Assembly (NCBI RefSeq): GCF_010092445.1
Contig: NZ_CP048031.1
Coordinates: 4,216,001-4,280,000 of the forward strand
DNA: 64,000 nucleotides
Direction of reading: 5' to 3'
Origin: Shewanella sp. Arc9-LZ
GTDB taxonomy: Bacteria; Pseudomonadota; Gammaproteobacteria; Enterobacterales; Shewanellaceae
Of this stretch, positions 36,007 to 44,863 are shown in pieces. Under the pieces are notes generated by a model. It did not search any database. It saw only the letters and a program-made list of their open reading frames with translations, and had not been told where the DNA came from. The stretch's first letter is position 1. Every line of letters begins with the position of its first letter. The translations under genes and the position numbers were made by a program.

Positions 36007-36034
36007 GCTAAGTGTGGCATAGGTCACACTTAGC
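36007..36034 (+). terminator. Hairpin after QEGLA gene
   Basis: GCTAAGTGTG, 8-nt loop, CACACTTAGC: a perfect 10-bp stem, 20 bp after the stop. No strong T tract, so terminator strength is uncertain. Confidence 0.65.
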
Positions 36035-36125
36035 TGGCTTTACAAGTGCAGTCATCAAATAAGCTAATGCATTGTTACACGACAAGTTTGCTATAGTGTA
36101 ATGACCACGATGGTTGAGACTTACT

Positions 36126-37097
36126 ATGAAACACATTCTATTTTCAGCGTTATTTTCAACGTTATTCTCCAGCTTGATATTAATAAGTGGCTGCACCCCA
36201 GCCACCCCTTCACAAGCATTAGGTACCTTAGAGCGCGATCGAGTCATTCTTCGTTCAACCGCCGCAGAAATCATTACTGCACAACCCATTAAAAAAGGCA
36301 TGCAAGTCAACGCCGGTGATTTATTAGTCCAATTTGATACCCAAAAACAAGCCGCGCGCTTAGCGGTAATGCAAGCCGAAGTGGTCAAAGCCCAAGCCTA
36401 CTTACTAAAACTCACCAATGGCGAGCGCCCTGAAGATATCGCCAGTGCCAATTCGGCATTAAAAAGTGCTAACGCCGCCAAAATAGAAGCACAAAAGTCT
36501 TATCAACGCAGCGCGAGTTTATTATTAAAAAATCTAGTCAGTGAAGCAGAACGCGATCGTGCTTTAGCGCTTCGCGATCAAGCCAATGCAGAATATGACG
36601 CCGCCAACGATCGGCTAACCATATTAATCAAAGGTGTTCGCCAAGAAGATATTTTTCAAGCCCAAGCGGCACTCGATGCTGCCAATGCCAACCTACGTTA
36701 CGAGCAGCAGGTTTACAGCGACTTAAGCATTCGTGCAACTCGCAGCGGTAAGCTAGATAACTTACCTTACAATGTAGGCGAACGCGTCCAACTGAGTGCA
36801 ATCGTTGCAGTTATTCAAGCTGATGCAGCGCCCTACGCCAGAGTGTATATACCTGAACCCTATGCTGCCAAACTTCACATTGGCCAAACGTTGTCGGTCA
36901 GTGTAGATGGTATCGACGGCACATTTAACGGCACACTACGTTGGATAAGTACTGAACCAGCATTTACCCCCTACTACGCGCTGAATCAATCAGATCGGTC
37001 ACGATTAGCTTTTCTAGCTGAAGTCAATTTAGACAGTTCGGCCAGCGAGCTACCTACGGGCATACCAGCCCAAGTTATATTGCCGACACAAAAATGA
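36126..37097 (+). CDS. HlyD-family membrane fusion lipoprotein
   Basis: About 323 residues from ATG 36126 (an upstream TTG at 36114 is less likely). A lipobox LILISGC gives lipidation at Cys23. A split lipoyl/barrel-sandwich domain brackets a long alpha-hairpin (about 75-185), with the barrel domain after it. This is the periplasmic adaptor of an ABC exporter, of the YbhG type. The stop overlaps the ATG of the ATPase gene by four bases, so adaptor and ATPase are coupled. Anchoring by lipid instead of a membrane helix is notable. Confidence 0.87.
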   Translation: MKHILFSALFSTLFSSLILISGCTPATPSQALGTLERDRVILRSTAAEIITAQPIKKGMQVNAGDLLVQFDTQKQAARLAVMQAEVVKAQAYLLKLTNGERPEDIASANSALKSANAAKIEAQKSYQRSASLLLKNLVSEAERDRALALRDQANAEYDAANDRLTILIKGVRQEDIFQAQAALDAANANLRYEQQVYSDLSIRATRSGKLDNLPYNVGERVQLSAIVAVIQADAAPYARVYIPEPYAAKLHIGQTLSVSVDGIDGTFNGTLRWISTEPAFTPYYALNQSDRSRLAFLAEVNLDSSASELPTGIPAQVILPTQK

Positions 37098-38065
37098 CAC
37101 CATCCGTAGACCCACAATGGGTAATTCAAGCTCATGGCCTCACCAAAAAATTTGGCGACTTTGCTGCGGTCGAGCAATTAGATTTATTGGTGCCGAAAGG
37201 CAACATTTATGGGTTTTTAGGCCCAAATGGCTGTGGTAAATCAACCACCATTAGAATGTTAACCGGTTTACTCACTCCCACCGAAGGCACCATCAATGTC
37301 ATGGGGTTAGCCATCCCGGAGCAGGCTGAAGCATTACGCCATAACATTGGTTATATGACCCAAAAGTTTTCTCTCTACGATGACTTAACGGTTACAGAGA
37401 ACCTGCAATTTATTGGCCGAATCTATGGTATCGACAGTAGCACCTGCAAAAAACGCATTGATCAGCTGCAAAGCACTTACAAGCTAAGCCAGTATCAACA
37501 TCAACTGGCTGGCACCCTCAGCGGTGGACAAAGACAACGATTGGCCCTTGCCTGCGCCTGTTTAAATCAACCTAAGTTACTGTTTTTAGATGAACCCACC
37601 TCAGCCGTTGATCCACAAAACAGGCGTGACTTTTGGGAGCAACTGTTCGATTTATCTGAACAAGGCACCAGTATTTTAGTGACTACCCATTATATGGATG
37701 AGGCCGAACGCTGCCATAAAATTGCCATTATGGAAAAAGGCAGGATCAGAGCAGATGACACGCCAAAAGCATTAATGGATAACATCAATGCCCATGTGGT
37801 TGAAATCAACACCACTGATTTAAGGCTGTTAAAACAAGCATTAATCAGTCACGTTGAAGTAACCTCTGCGGCGCAGTTAGGCCATAGATTACGGGTCTTG
37901 GTCAGCAAACAAGTGGCAGATCCTATCTCTTGGCTACTGCATCAGTGCCAACAGCATAATCGCCCCGTTAACCTGCAAGATATTCACTTGGTTAGCGCTA
38001 ATCTTGAAGACGTTTTTGTCAGTCATACTGGACAGCGTGTTCCAGCCTCCCATGAAGCAACATAA
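37094..38065 (+). CDS. ABC transporter ATP-binding protein (exporter)
   Basis: 323 residues. Walker A GPNGCGKST, Q-loop, signature LSGGQRQRL and Walker B LLFLDEPTS are all present, followed by a switch His in TTHYMDEAE. It is the ATPase of an ABC-2 exporter of the CcmA/YbhF class, with a single nucleotide-binding domain here. The second half has a roughly 90-residue C-terminal extension seen in this class. Start overlaps the adaptor gene stop by four bases; the permease follows after 11 bases. Substrate unknown; drug or lipid export is plausible. Confidence 0.92.
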   Translation: MTPSVDPQWVIQAHGLTKKFGDFAAVEQLDLLVPKGNIYGFLGPNGCGKSTTIRMLTGLLTPTEGTINVMGLAIPEQAEALRHNIGYMTQKFSLYDDLTVTENLQFIGRIYGIDSSTCKKRIDQLQSTYKLSQYQHQLAGTLSGGQRQRLALACACLNQPKLLFLDEPTSAVDPQNRRDFWEQLFDLSEQGTSILVTTHYMDEAERCHKIAIMEKGRIRADDTPKALMDNINAHVVEINTTDLRLLKQALISHVEVTSAAQLGHRLRVLVSKQVADPISWLLHQCQQHNRPVNLQDIHLVSANLEDVFVSHTGQRVPASHEAT

Positions 38066-38076
38066 GGGCTAACAAC

Positions 38077-39186
38077 ATGCTGAACAGTATTCGCCATAGC
38101 TACATGCGCATTCACGCCATTACCGCTAAAGAAGTTAAGCAGCTTATGCGCGATCGAATTACCTTTGCTATGGTGATAATGATCCCGCTGATCCAGCTGT
38201 TGTTATTCGGCTATGCCATCAATACTGATGTACGGGCAATACCAGTCGCTATTGTTGATCAAAGTGACTCAGCAGCAGGGCGCTGGATAGTCGAGGCGGT
38301 AAAAGTCACCCAGGTAGTGGAAGTCACATCCTATCTCACCACTGCCGAGCAAGCTCAGGCTGCTATTCGCCGTGGCGACATTAAAGCGGCATTAATTTTA
38401 CCGCCTACGTTGAACGAAAAAATCGCTCGCAATGAACCGATTGGCCAATGGATAGTCGATGGTTCAGACACCATGATTGCTGGCGCGATAAAGCAACTGC
38501 GAAACCTATCGCTCAACGATATTGTACCGGAGCAAACCAGCAGCCAATCTCGGTTTGAAGTTAGCTTGTTTTATAATCCGGAGCAGCGATCAGCGGTAAA
38601 TATTGTTCCAGGTTTAATCGCCGTCATTCTGACCATGACCATGGTACTGTTTACTTCATCAGCCATCGTTCGTGAGCGTGAACGCGGTAATCTTGAATTA
38701 TTAATCACCACTCCGATTAAACCAATAGAACTAATGATTGGAAAAATATTACCCTACATCGTCATCGGCTTAGTGCAAATGACCATTATTTTGGGCTTGG
38801 GCAATATTATTTTTGCAGTGCCCATCAATGGCGCTATCAGTCATTTATTATTAGGCACTTTACTGTTTATTACCGCGAGTCTGACATTAGGGTTAATCAT
38901 TTCCACTATTGCAAAAACCCAGCTACAAGCCATGCAAATGACCATTTTTGTATTATTACCGACCATATTACTCTCTGGATTTATCACCCCATTAGAAGCC
39001 ATGCCGACGGCAGCCAAATGGATTGCTGAAGCACTACCAGGGACCCATTTTATGCGGGTGATCCGAGCGATTGTGTTAAAAGGGGCGACGTTGGGTGAGT
39101 TAATTAGCGATGTGTTATGGCTGGTGGGTTTTACAGTCATTGGATTATGGATTGCAGCGATGCGATTCAGTAAACGATTAGATTAG
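38077..39186 (+). CDS. ABC-2 type permease (YbhS/YbhR family)
   Basis: 369 residues. An N-terminal membrane helix (ITFAMVIMIPLIQLLLFGYA) is followed by a large periplasmic domain (about 45-175) and about five more membrane segments in the C-terminal half, as in ABC-2 exporter permeases. Only one permease gene is present, whereas E. coli YbhFSR has two, so it probably forms a homodimer. The three-gene operon ends here at a hairpin. Confidence 0.88.
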   Translation: MLNSIRHSYMRIHAITAKEVKQLMRDRITFAMVIMIPLIQLLLFGYAINTDVRAIPVAIVDQSDSAAGRWIVEAVKVTQVVEVTSYLTTAEQAQAAIRRGDIKAALILPPTLNEKIARNEPIGQWIVDGSDTMIAGAIKQLRNLSLNDIVPEQTSSQSRFEVSLFYNPEQRSAVNIVPGLIAVILTMTMVLFTSSAIVRERERGNLELLITTPIKPIELMIGKILPYIVIGLVQMTIILGLGNIIFAVPINGAISHLLLGTLLFITASLTLGLIISTIAKTQLQAMQMTIFVLLPTILLSGFITPLEAMPTAAKWIAEALPGTHFMRVIRAIVLKGATLGELISDVLWLVGFTVIGLWIAAMRFSKRLD

Positions 39187-39214
39187 CGCCTATTGCATGA
39201 CTCCAATAGGCGCT
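39185..39214. terminator. Hairpin between ABC permease and RcsF-like gene
   Basis: AGCGCCTATTG, 8-nt loop, CAATAGGCGCT: a perfect 11-bp stem overlapping the permease stop codon, between convergent genes. No T tract. Confidence 0.7.
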
Positions 39215-39230
39215 AGAAAGATGGGTCTAG

Positions 39231-39629
39231 TTATAAGCCACGGTCGATGACATATGCCTCGCCGTTACACTCTAAATAAACAGCACAAGACGGGTAATTA
39301 ACTTTGCCACATTGCTTCAACACAATGGCATTACCGCCTCGTTGAGTCACTTGTAATTTGAGTGACTTAGTCATTGAAGACAAACTTGGAAGATCATCTA
39401 ACTTTTCAGGATCCGATGAATTTTCACAATATGACGTGGTCACATCGCCAAGAAACTGTGCTTTGAACCTAGACATTTCTGCTGAGGTATAGGTATCAAC
39501 TCCAGCTATTGTGGCATTGCCTAGCGCAATTGTACCCGCATTGGTTCGCAGTGACAGGTTAGAGCAACCCGACACAAATACCATACTCAAGATAGCGACA
39601 ACAGAGGCAGTAAAAAAAACGTGCTTCAT
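39231..39629 (-). CDS. RcsF-like outer-membrane lipoprotein
   Basis: 132 residues. The lipobox VFVSGC gives lipidation at Cys22. Four further cysteines at 68, 107, 115 and 121 match the spacing of the RcsF cysteines 74, 109, 118 and 124 that form its disulfides. The core GGNAIVLKQC resembles the RcsF GANAVVLHQC segment. RcsF senses envelope stress for the Rcs phosphorelay in enterobacteria. No Rcs genes lie nearby, so the partner is unknown. Start has AAAGGA seven bases upstream. Confidence 0.7.
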   Translation of the reverse strand: MKHVFFTASVVAILSMVFVSGCSNLSLRTNAGTIALGNATIAGVDTYTSAEMSRFKAQFLGDVTTSYCENSSDPEKLDDLPSLSSMTKSLKLQVTQRGGNAIVLKQCGKVNYPSCAVYLECNGEAYVIDRGL

Positions 39630-39639
39630 AAAAAATCCT

Positions 39640-39680
39640 TTTAAAAAAGCATGTTTATCAATGTACTGATAAACATGCTT
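39640..39680 (-). terminator. Terminator of AGCS symporter gene
   Basis: AAGCATGTTTATCA and its exact complement (14-bp stem, 6-nt loop). Read on the minus strand it is followed by six T, so it ends the symporter transcript just upstream of the RcsF-like gene. Confidence 0.85.
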
Positions 39681-39760
39681 AGCTATTATTATTGTTGAAT
39701 TATATTGCTCGGTGCCATTATCCGGCGATTGCTGAATGATTTAGCCAAGCGATTCAGCCA

Positions 39761-39799
39761 AACAAATTATCCGAACAAATTATCCGAACAAATTATCCG
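39761..39799. repeat. Three tandem copies of AACAAATTATCCG
   Basis: A 13-bp unit repeated three times without error, then a partial AACAA, downstream of the symporter stop codon. Confidence 0.9.
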
Positions 39800-39840
39800 A
39801 ACAATGCACCTGCACTATTTACCCACACGATTTACTCACT

Positions 39841-41205
39841 CTATGCTTTGGCTTTTAGTGCGCGTTGCTTGATAAAGTATTCACGGGTTAAGCCAAATAC
39901 CACAGGGCTTAATAGCACTAACGCAATTAAGTTTGGAATTGCCATCATCGCATTCAACGTGTCGGCTAATAACCAAATAAACTCTAGCGAACTTACTGCA
40001 CCCAAAGGCACAACCAAGGTCCAGATTAGACGAAATGGCTTAACCGCTTTGTCGCCCAATAAGTATTGAATACATTTTTCACTGTAAAAACTCCACCCTA
40101 AAATAGTGGTAAAGGCAAACACAGCCAATGCGATGGCCACAATATAATTACCCATGGGCAAAGCATGTGAAAATGCAAGAGAGGTTAATGCAGCGCCGTT
40201 TTCGCCAGATGTCCACGCACCAGAAACTACAATCGCCAAGCCCGTTATTGAACACACAATGAGCGTGTCAATAAACGTCCCTAACATGGCCACTAAACCT
40301 TGTTTCACTGGGTTATTAGTTTGCGCCGCCGCATGAGCAATTGGCGCACTCCCTAACCCCGCTTCATTTGAAAAGACACCACGTGCTACACCAAAACGAA
40401 TCGCAGCCCATACCGCTGCACCCGCAAAACCACCTTGAGCTGCTACTGGGTTAAAGGCACTTTCAATAATCAACATAAAAGCAGCAGGCACTTCGTCTGC
40501 ATATACAATCAATACCGCTAAACCTGCGGTAATATAAAATACCGTCATCAATGGCACTAACTTACCCGCCACTTCAGCAATACGTTTAATACCGCCCATG
40601 AGTACCGCACCCACTAGCACCATTAACACCACACCAGTAACCCAATTAGGTACACCAAAGTTACTGCTCATTGCATCAGCGACTGAGTTAGCTTGTACAG
40701 TATTACCAATACCAAAACCGGCAATAGATCCAAACAGAGCAAATGCAGTGCCTAACCAGGCCCATTTACTGCCTAAACCATTTTTGATGTAATACATCGG
40801 GCCGCCAACATGGTTTCCATTAGCATCGGTCTCACGATATTTTACCGCCAGTACAGCTTCCGAAAACTTAGTCGCCATACCCACGAGCGCCGTACACCAC
40901 ATCCAAAATAATGCCCCGGGTCCGCCAATAAAAATCGCCGTAGCCACACCAGCGATGTTACCCGTACCAATGGTGGCCGATAATGAAGTCATGAGAGCAT
41001 TAAACGGACTGACATCACCTTTTTCACTTTCATCAGTAACCTGACGACCCGACCATAATAATTTAAAACCTCGATTCAGCTTTAAAATAGGCATAAATTT
41101 TAAGCCTATCGACAGAAACAGCCCGACCCCTAAAATCAAAATCAGCATGGGAACGCCCCATACTATACCGTTAATCATACTGACAAATTGCGTGACTGCT
41201 TCCAT
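39841..41205 (-). CDS. Alanine/glycine:cation (Na+) symporter, AGCS family
   Basis: 454 residues, highly hydrophobic with about eleven membrane segments. Family motifs are present: SATIGTGNIAGVATAI, GGPMYYIKNGLG and GVARGVFSNEAGLGSAPIAHAAA. It should carry alanine or glycine into the cytoplasm with Na+ in a marine bacterium. Start follows GAGG. Single-gene transcript ended by the hairpin at 39640. Exact substrate not known. Confidence 0.93.
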   Translation of the reverse strand: MEAVTQFVSMINGIVWGVPMLILILGVGLFLSIGLKFMPILKLNRGFKLLWSGRQVTDESEKGDVSPFNALMTSLSATIGTGNIAGVATAIFIGGPGALFWMWCTALVGMATKFSEAVLAVKYRETDANGNHVGGPMYYIKNGLGSKWAWLGTAFALFGSIAGFGIGNTVQANSVADAMSSNFGVPNWVTGVVLMVLVGAVLMGGIKRIAEVAGKLVPLMTVFYITAGLAVLIVYADEVPAAFMLIIESAFNPVAAQGGFAGAAVWAAIRFGVARGVFSNEAGLGSAPIAHAAAQTNNPVKQGLVAMLGTFIDTLIVCSITGLAIVVSGAWTSGENGAALTSLAFSHALPMGNYIVAIALAVFAFTTILGWSFYSEKCIQYLLGDKAVKPFRLIWTLVVPLGAVSSLEFIWLLADTLNAMMAIPNLIALVLLSPVVFGLTREYFIKQRALKAKA

Positions 41206-41355
41206 GTAAAAAACCTCATAATGAGTAATGACTTATGTCGAATATTATAATTATTAGATGTTTGGTTATTTTTATTATGGTTACGGTGGCCCAACTCCAC
41301 TGCAACGATTGCATTTTTTAGATTACCCCGATTAAGTTAACCATGGCAAGTCACT

Positions 41356-41400
41356 GCATGAGCTAATGAATCATCTTCAAGATGATTCATTAGCTCATGC
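41356..41400. terminator. Long palindrome downstream of SRPBCC gene
   Basis: 22-base arms that are exact complements meet with one central base (41378), starting GCATGAGCTAATGAATC. It lies 10 bp after the SRPBCC stop codon, so it is probably its terminator although there is no T tract; it also sits upstream of the symporter gene. Confidence 0.65.
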
Positions 41401-41409
41401 ACATACAAA

Positions 41410-41943
41410 TTATTTTTCGAGTACCACTTTCAATGACTCTAGACCTTGCTGTAAATCAGTACCTATCATGGTTTCAAAATCGATAAACAAAAACATTAAG
41501 TTAGTTGGATAAGCAAAATGGCCACTAAAACCCCAATCAACTTTAGTTTGATTAGCATTAACGGCTGTAGTGCTCATATAGGCAGGCTCGGTCGCTTCAA
41601 AGGGTGAAATAAACCGTAATTCAAAATCGATACGTTTACCTTCATCTATGGCAATAATTTCTTGCTCGCCAACACCTACATCTGGGTTTTCACTTGCCCA
41701 AGCAGACACAAAGCCTACTGTCGCATCGGTACCGCGGTAGGCTTTCACCATCTCGAGATCCATTTGCGCCCACTTACTAAAATTATCTTGGTTTTTTAGA
41801 TGTTTAACGTAATCAAAAACCTCGGAGATCGGTTTATCTATGGTGATAGTACGAGTGACTGAATAGTCTTTTTGAACAAATAGGGCGACAACAAAAGGGA
41901 TCGCAATAATAGTGGCGACAACAACGAGAATTTTTCTAAGCAT
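41410..41943 (-). CDS. SRPBCC-family protein with N-terminal anchor
   Basis: About 177 residues from ATG 41943 (GAGGA upstream; a TTG at 41958 lies inside that site). One membrane helix (about 5-20) is followed by a START/SRPBCC domain with the typical ITIDKPISEVFDYVKHLKNQ helix-strand start and a long C-terminal helix. Such domains bind hydrophobic ligands. It is anchored on the outer face of the inner membrane by its helix. Ligand unknown. Confidence 0.78.
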   Translation of the reverse strand: MLRKILVVVATIIAIPFVVALFVQKDYSVTRTITIDKPISEVFDYVKHLKNQDNFSKWAQMDLEMVKAYRGTDATVGFVSAWASENPDVGVGEQEIIAIDEGKRIDFELRFISPFEATEPAYMSTTAVNANQTKVDWGFSGHFAYPTNLMFLFIDFETMIGTDLQQGLESLKVVLEK

Positions 41944-42171
41944 TATTATTATCCTCAAGTATACATAGCGTTATATGTCCGTCTTTAAGGCTTAATTGCC
42001 AAAAAGTAATCTCCTCAGTATACCGACTAACAGCAGGCTAACAATAAAAATTAACATTGGGTTAACAACGACTTCTCATTAAACATCGTGCTGACGTCAC
42101 ACCAGCGGCTATTGCTTGAAATGCGATCGCATGAACAGAGGCCTGTCATAAATAACCAGAAAGGGTCTGCT

Positions 42172-42537
42172 TTATATCCACTGATCATTTAACGCAGTTC
42201 GATCGCTATCTATCTCACCCGTATTGACGACACCTCGAGGTTCGATAATCATGATCTTGCATTCTTTTTTCGCCATGGGTTTATGCTCAACCCCCTTAGG
42301 AATAACAAACATTTCCCCTGCCTGAAGCGTAATGTCCTTATCGCGAAAAGCGATCTGCAACGTTCCTTCCATTACAATAAACACTTCGTCAGTATCGGCA
42401 TGTTCATGCCAAACAAACTCACCCTCGACTTTAACCAATTTAAATTGATAGTCATTCATTTCTGCAATTACACGAGGAGACCAATGCTGGTTGAACAAAG
42501 AGAACTTGTCATTAAAATTAATCACTTTCGTTGGCAT
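42172..42537 (-). CDS. Cupin-domain protein
   Basis: 121 residues, single cupin. Motif 1 is WHEHADTDEVF with a candidate metal site (His/His/Glu), motif 2 includes GEMFVIPKGVEHKP with a fourth His. The family spans enzymes and sugar- or small-molecule-binding proteins, so no reaction can be stated. Start 42537 follows AGGGG. It follows the CWC gene on the same strand after 66 bp of repeat-rich DNA. Confidence 0.8.
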   Translation of the reverse strand: MPTKVINFNDKFSLFNQHWSPRVIAEMNDYQFKLVKVEGEFVWHEHADTDEVFIVMEGTLQIAFRDKDITLQAGEMFVIPKGVEHKPMAKKECKIMIIEPRGVVNTGEIDSDRTALNDQWI

Positions 42538-42560
42538 AGAAACGCCCCTAATGAATGGTA

Positions 42561-42608
42561 ATTATGATTATGATTATGGTTATAGTTATAGTTATGGCTA
42601 TAGTTATG
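42561..42608. repeat. Eight 6-bp RYTATR repeat units
   Basis: ATTATG and variants (GTTATA, GTTATG, GCTATA) in eight consecutive 6-bp units, running over the stop codon of the CWC gene. A second array of TGGTTC units at 42631-42648 codes for its Glu-Pro tail. Confidence 0.8.
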
Positions 42609-42900
42609 GTTTGAGTTCTGATTCAGATTTTGGTTCTGGTTCTGGTTCTGGTGAATAAGTTTCAACGGGGTCTATGTTGAATTGTTGCACCAATTTAGTC
42701 ATACATGACTGACAAACACATTGGCCATTCGGCAAATCAACCAAAGTAGATGCGGCTTTGTACTGCTCAATAATCAATGGCATGTCTAACGTTTGCTTAG
42801 CACACCAGCATGCATCAATGGCTAATCCTTGCTCCATCGCACAACCGTTAGCTTGCTGGCAAAGTGGGCACGATTGTGCTGCTGAAGTAAATAATGTCAT
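42604..42900 (-). CDS. Cysteine-rich CWC-family protein
   Basis: About 98 residues from ATG 42900; the frame runs to 42960 through a His-rich stretch that is probably not translated. It matches the CWC family: CPLCQQANGCAM, then CWC, then GQCVCQSCM, with at least nine cysteines, probably binding metal. The C-terminal tail is a low-complexity Glu-Pro repeat encoded by the 6-bp TGGTTC array, so its length may vary among strains. Function unknown. Confidence 0.72.
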   Translation of the reverse strand: MTLFTSAAQSCPLCQQANGCAMEQGLAIDACWCAKQTLDMPLIIEQYKAASTLVDLPNGQCVCQSCMTKLVQQFNIDPVETYSPEPEPEPKSESELKP

Positions 42901-43003
42901 TGCCCAGCCTATATGGTGATGATGATGACTGAATATACTGACATTTAGCATCATGCTCAATAAGCGCTCTGCGTATTACATTTCTGAAAATGAATTAACA
43001 ACC

Positions 43004-43040
43004 AATAAAAATACCCATTAAACGTTAACTTAATGGGTAT
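43004..43040 (-). terminator. Terminator of the cytochrome pair
   Basis: ATACCCATTAA, 8-nt loop, TTAATGGGTAT; on the minus strand it is followed by a T tract. It ends the tsdBA-like operon. Confidence 0.88.
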
Positions 43041-43079
43041 AACTGACAAAGATTAATGGTTTAGACTAAGCAAATATGA

Positions 43080-44198
43080 TTACTTTATATTATTTTTAAG
43101 CGGGAAAACCGGATACGAAGCCGTGCCCAAAACAGGCTTGCCGGCAACGGATTGGCCATAATATCCTTGGTGCTTATGATAGGTGGCTTGAGTCTTACTC
43201 ACATCACCGTTAAAACGAGGATCTTGTGGCCGATCAAACGAATTAAGGTAAGCCGCTACATCCCAAGCTTGCTGAACCGTTAATTGCACGCTTTTACCTA
43301 ACGGCATATTTTCATAAATAAAGTCAGCAGCTGTATTTACCCTATGCATGCCTGCGCCCCAATTATAGCTTTGAGCTCCCCATAATGGTGGTAATGCAGT
43401 AACACCAGCAATCACTTGTCCTTGGCCATCTTCACTATGACACACTTGGCAATGTGCTTGATAAACTACCTGACCACGTTCAGGAGAATAAGCCAGTTCA
43501 GGTTGAGGTGTTTTCGGATAGCCGCGCCCAGGAAGCTGGCTTAACGCTGCAGTATCCAAATGTTTAGCAATAGCTGCTGGCATTGGGAAATCATCCCGTT
43601 TACCGCCTTTAACCAACTCCACATCAGACAACTCAGGCACTGGGCCTGCAACCTTGTATTGATCCATTAATCCGCTCATGCCCAACCAGTAAGAATAGGC
43701 CGATATTGCCACAAGTTCAGGAGAGTTTGCCGCCGGAGCTTTACCGTTCATCGAATAGGTAAAACAACCTTGTATGCGCTCTTGAAAAGAGTTTACTTTA
43801 TCGTTTTTCTTACGATAAGCAGGGTAAGCAAAGTATGCAGCCCATAAAGGCGACGAATTAGCTTGTCGTCCTGAATTCATATGGCAGTTAACACAATTGA
43901 GCTCATTGCCAACGTACTTGTCTCGTAGCTGTTGGGTGTTAACAAACAATTGATAACCTAACCGAACCTTGTCACCAAAATCCCCCTCGGGAATAGCAGT
44001 TAATGGTGCGGGTTGAAGATAAACAGCATCAACTTTTTTCTCCAGCGCAGGTAATGCAGCTTGGCGATCGGGTAGTGTCGTCGAAGACTCTGACGATTTT
44101 ACCGCAGTAGGCTTAGCCGGAACTTCGGTCAATAATTCATCGGCCTGTAAAGGCAAGCTAAACAGAGCGCCAATGGTCAATAGCGATAATAATTTCAT
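43080..44198 (-). CDS. tsdA: TsdA-like diheme thiosulfate dehydrogenase / tetrathionate reductase
   Basis: About 372 residues from ATG 44198 (AAGGA seven bases upstream; ATG 44204 is too close to it). Signal peptide ends LQA. Two CxxCH heme sites are at 102-106 (CVNCH) and 250-254 (CQVCH). The segment ERIQGCFTYSMNG puts Cys145 where TsdA has the cysteine ligand of its active-site heme. TsdA enzymes couple two thiosulfates to tetrathionate and can run the other way. The diheme c4-like gene directly upstream is the TsdB-like electron partner. Direction in this organism is unknown. Confidence 0.8.
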   Translation of the reverse strand: MKLLSLLTIGALFSLPLQADELLTEVPAKPTAVKSSESSTTLPDRQAALPALEKKVDAVYLQPAPLTAIPEGDFGDKVRLGYQLFVNTQQLRDKYVGNELNCVNCHMNSGRQANSSPLWAAYFAYPAYRKKNDKVNSFQERIQGCFTYSMNGKAPAANSPELVAISAYSYWLGMSGLMDQYKVAGPVPELSDVELVKGGKRDDFPMPAAIAKHLDTAALSQLPGRGYPKTPQPELAYSPERGQVVYQAHCQVCHSEDGQGQVIAGVTALPPLWGAQSYNWGAGMHRVNTAADFIYENMPLGKSVQLTVQQAWDVAAYLNSFDRPQDPRFNGDVSKTQATYHKHQGYYGQSVAGKPVLGTASYPVFPLKNNIK

Positions 44199-44208
44199 AG
44201 CCATGTCC

Positions 44209-44844
44209 TTATTTTATATTGGCAAAAAACTGAGATAACCCATCGATTTCGGCAGCCGTTAATTTCAGCGCAATATTGCCCATCATGTTATCAGCATCGC
44301 CTGTACGAGAGCCCTCTTGCCAGGCTAATAATTGGGTTTTAAGGTAACTGGCTTGCTGCCCCGCTAAACGAGGAAACTGCCCGCCACCCACGGCAGATGG
44401 ACCATGGCAACTAACACATGCTGGAATGGTACGTGACCAGTCACCTTGAAAGGCTAATTTTTCGAACGGATCGCTAATACCAACCTTGTCACCGCGAAAT
44501 TGGAGCGGAATGTCAGCAACAGGTTGCTGACTAAAATATTGCGCTACCACAGCAATATTGTCACCTTGCACCGTTGCAGCCATTGCTAACATGGTTGGAT
44601 TTTGACGTTTACCTGCATGAAATAACGCAAGTTGATTGCTGATGTAATCGGCAGATAAGCCTGCTAAACGAGGGCCAATAATGTCGATACCTTGACCTTG
44701 TGCACCGTGGCAAGAAGTACATAGCTGAGCCGCAGCAGGAACCGGCAGTTGTGGGGAAGTTGTTTCTGCAGCTTCTGCGGTCATAACAGTTAGCATCGTT
44801 ATGCCAGCCAATGCAGCGAGCTTGTAAAAGGATGTTTTCATCAT
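44209..44844 (-). CDS. tsdB: TsdB-like diheme cytochrome c (c4 type)
   Basis: About 211 residues; the start may be ATG 44844 or 44841 (GAGG upstream). Signal peptide to about residue 25. Two class-I cytochrome c domains, each with CxxCH (CTSCH near residue 43 and CVSCH near 144) and a matching second-half layout, as in cytochrome c4. It lies four to ten bases upstream of the TsdA-like gene, so it is its probable electron partner in the periplasm. c4-type cytochromes serve other oxidases too, so the pairing is inferred from context. Confidence 0.82.
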   Translation of the reverse strand: MMKTSFYKLAALAGITMLTVMTAEAAETTSPQLPVPAAAQLCTSCHGAQGQGIDIIGPRLAGLSADYISNQLALFHAGKRQNPTMLAMAATVQGDNIAVVAQYFSQQPVADIPLQFRGDKVGISDPFEKLAFQGDWSRTIPACVSCHGPSAVGGGQFPRLAGQQASYLKTQLLAWQEGSRTGDADNMMGNIALKLTAAEIDGLSQFFANIK

Positions 44845-44863
44845 CACACCTCTTTAGTCATTC

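Noticed and set aside
42901..42960. N-terminal extension of the CWC protein with five His in a row
   Set aside because: The later ATG at 42900 fits the family start; the His run lies upstream of it and has no ribosome site.
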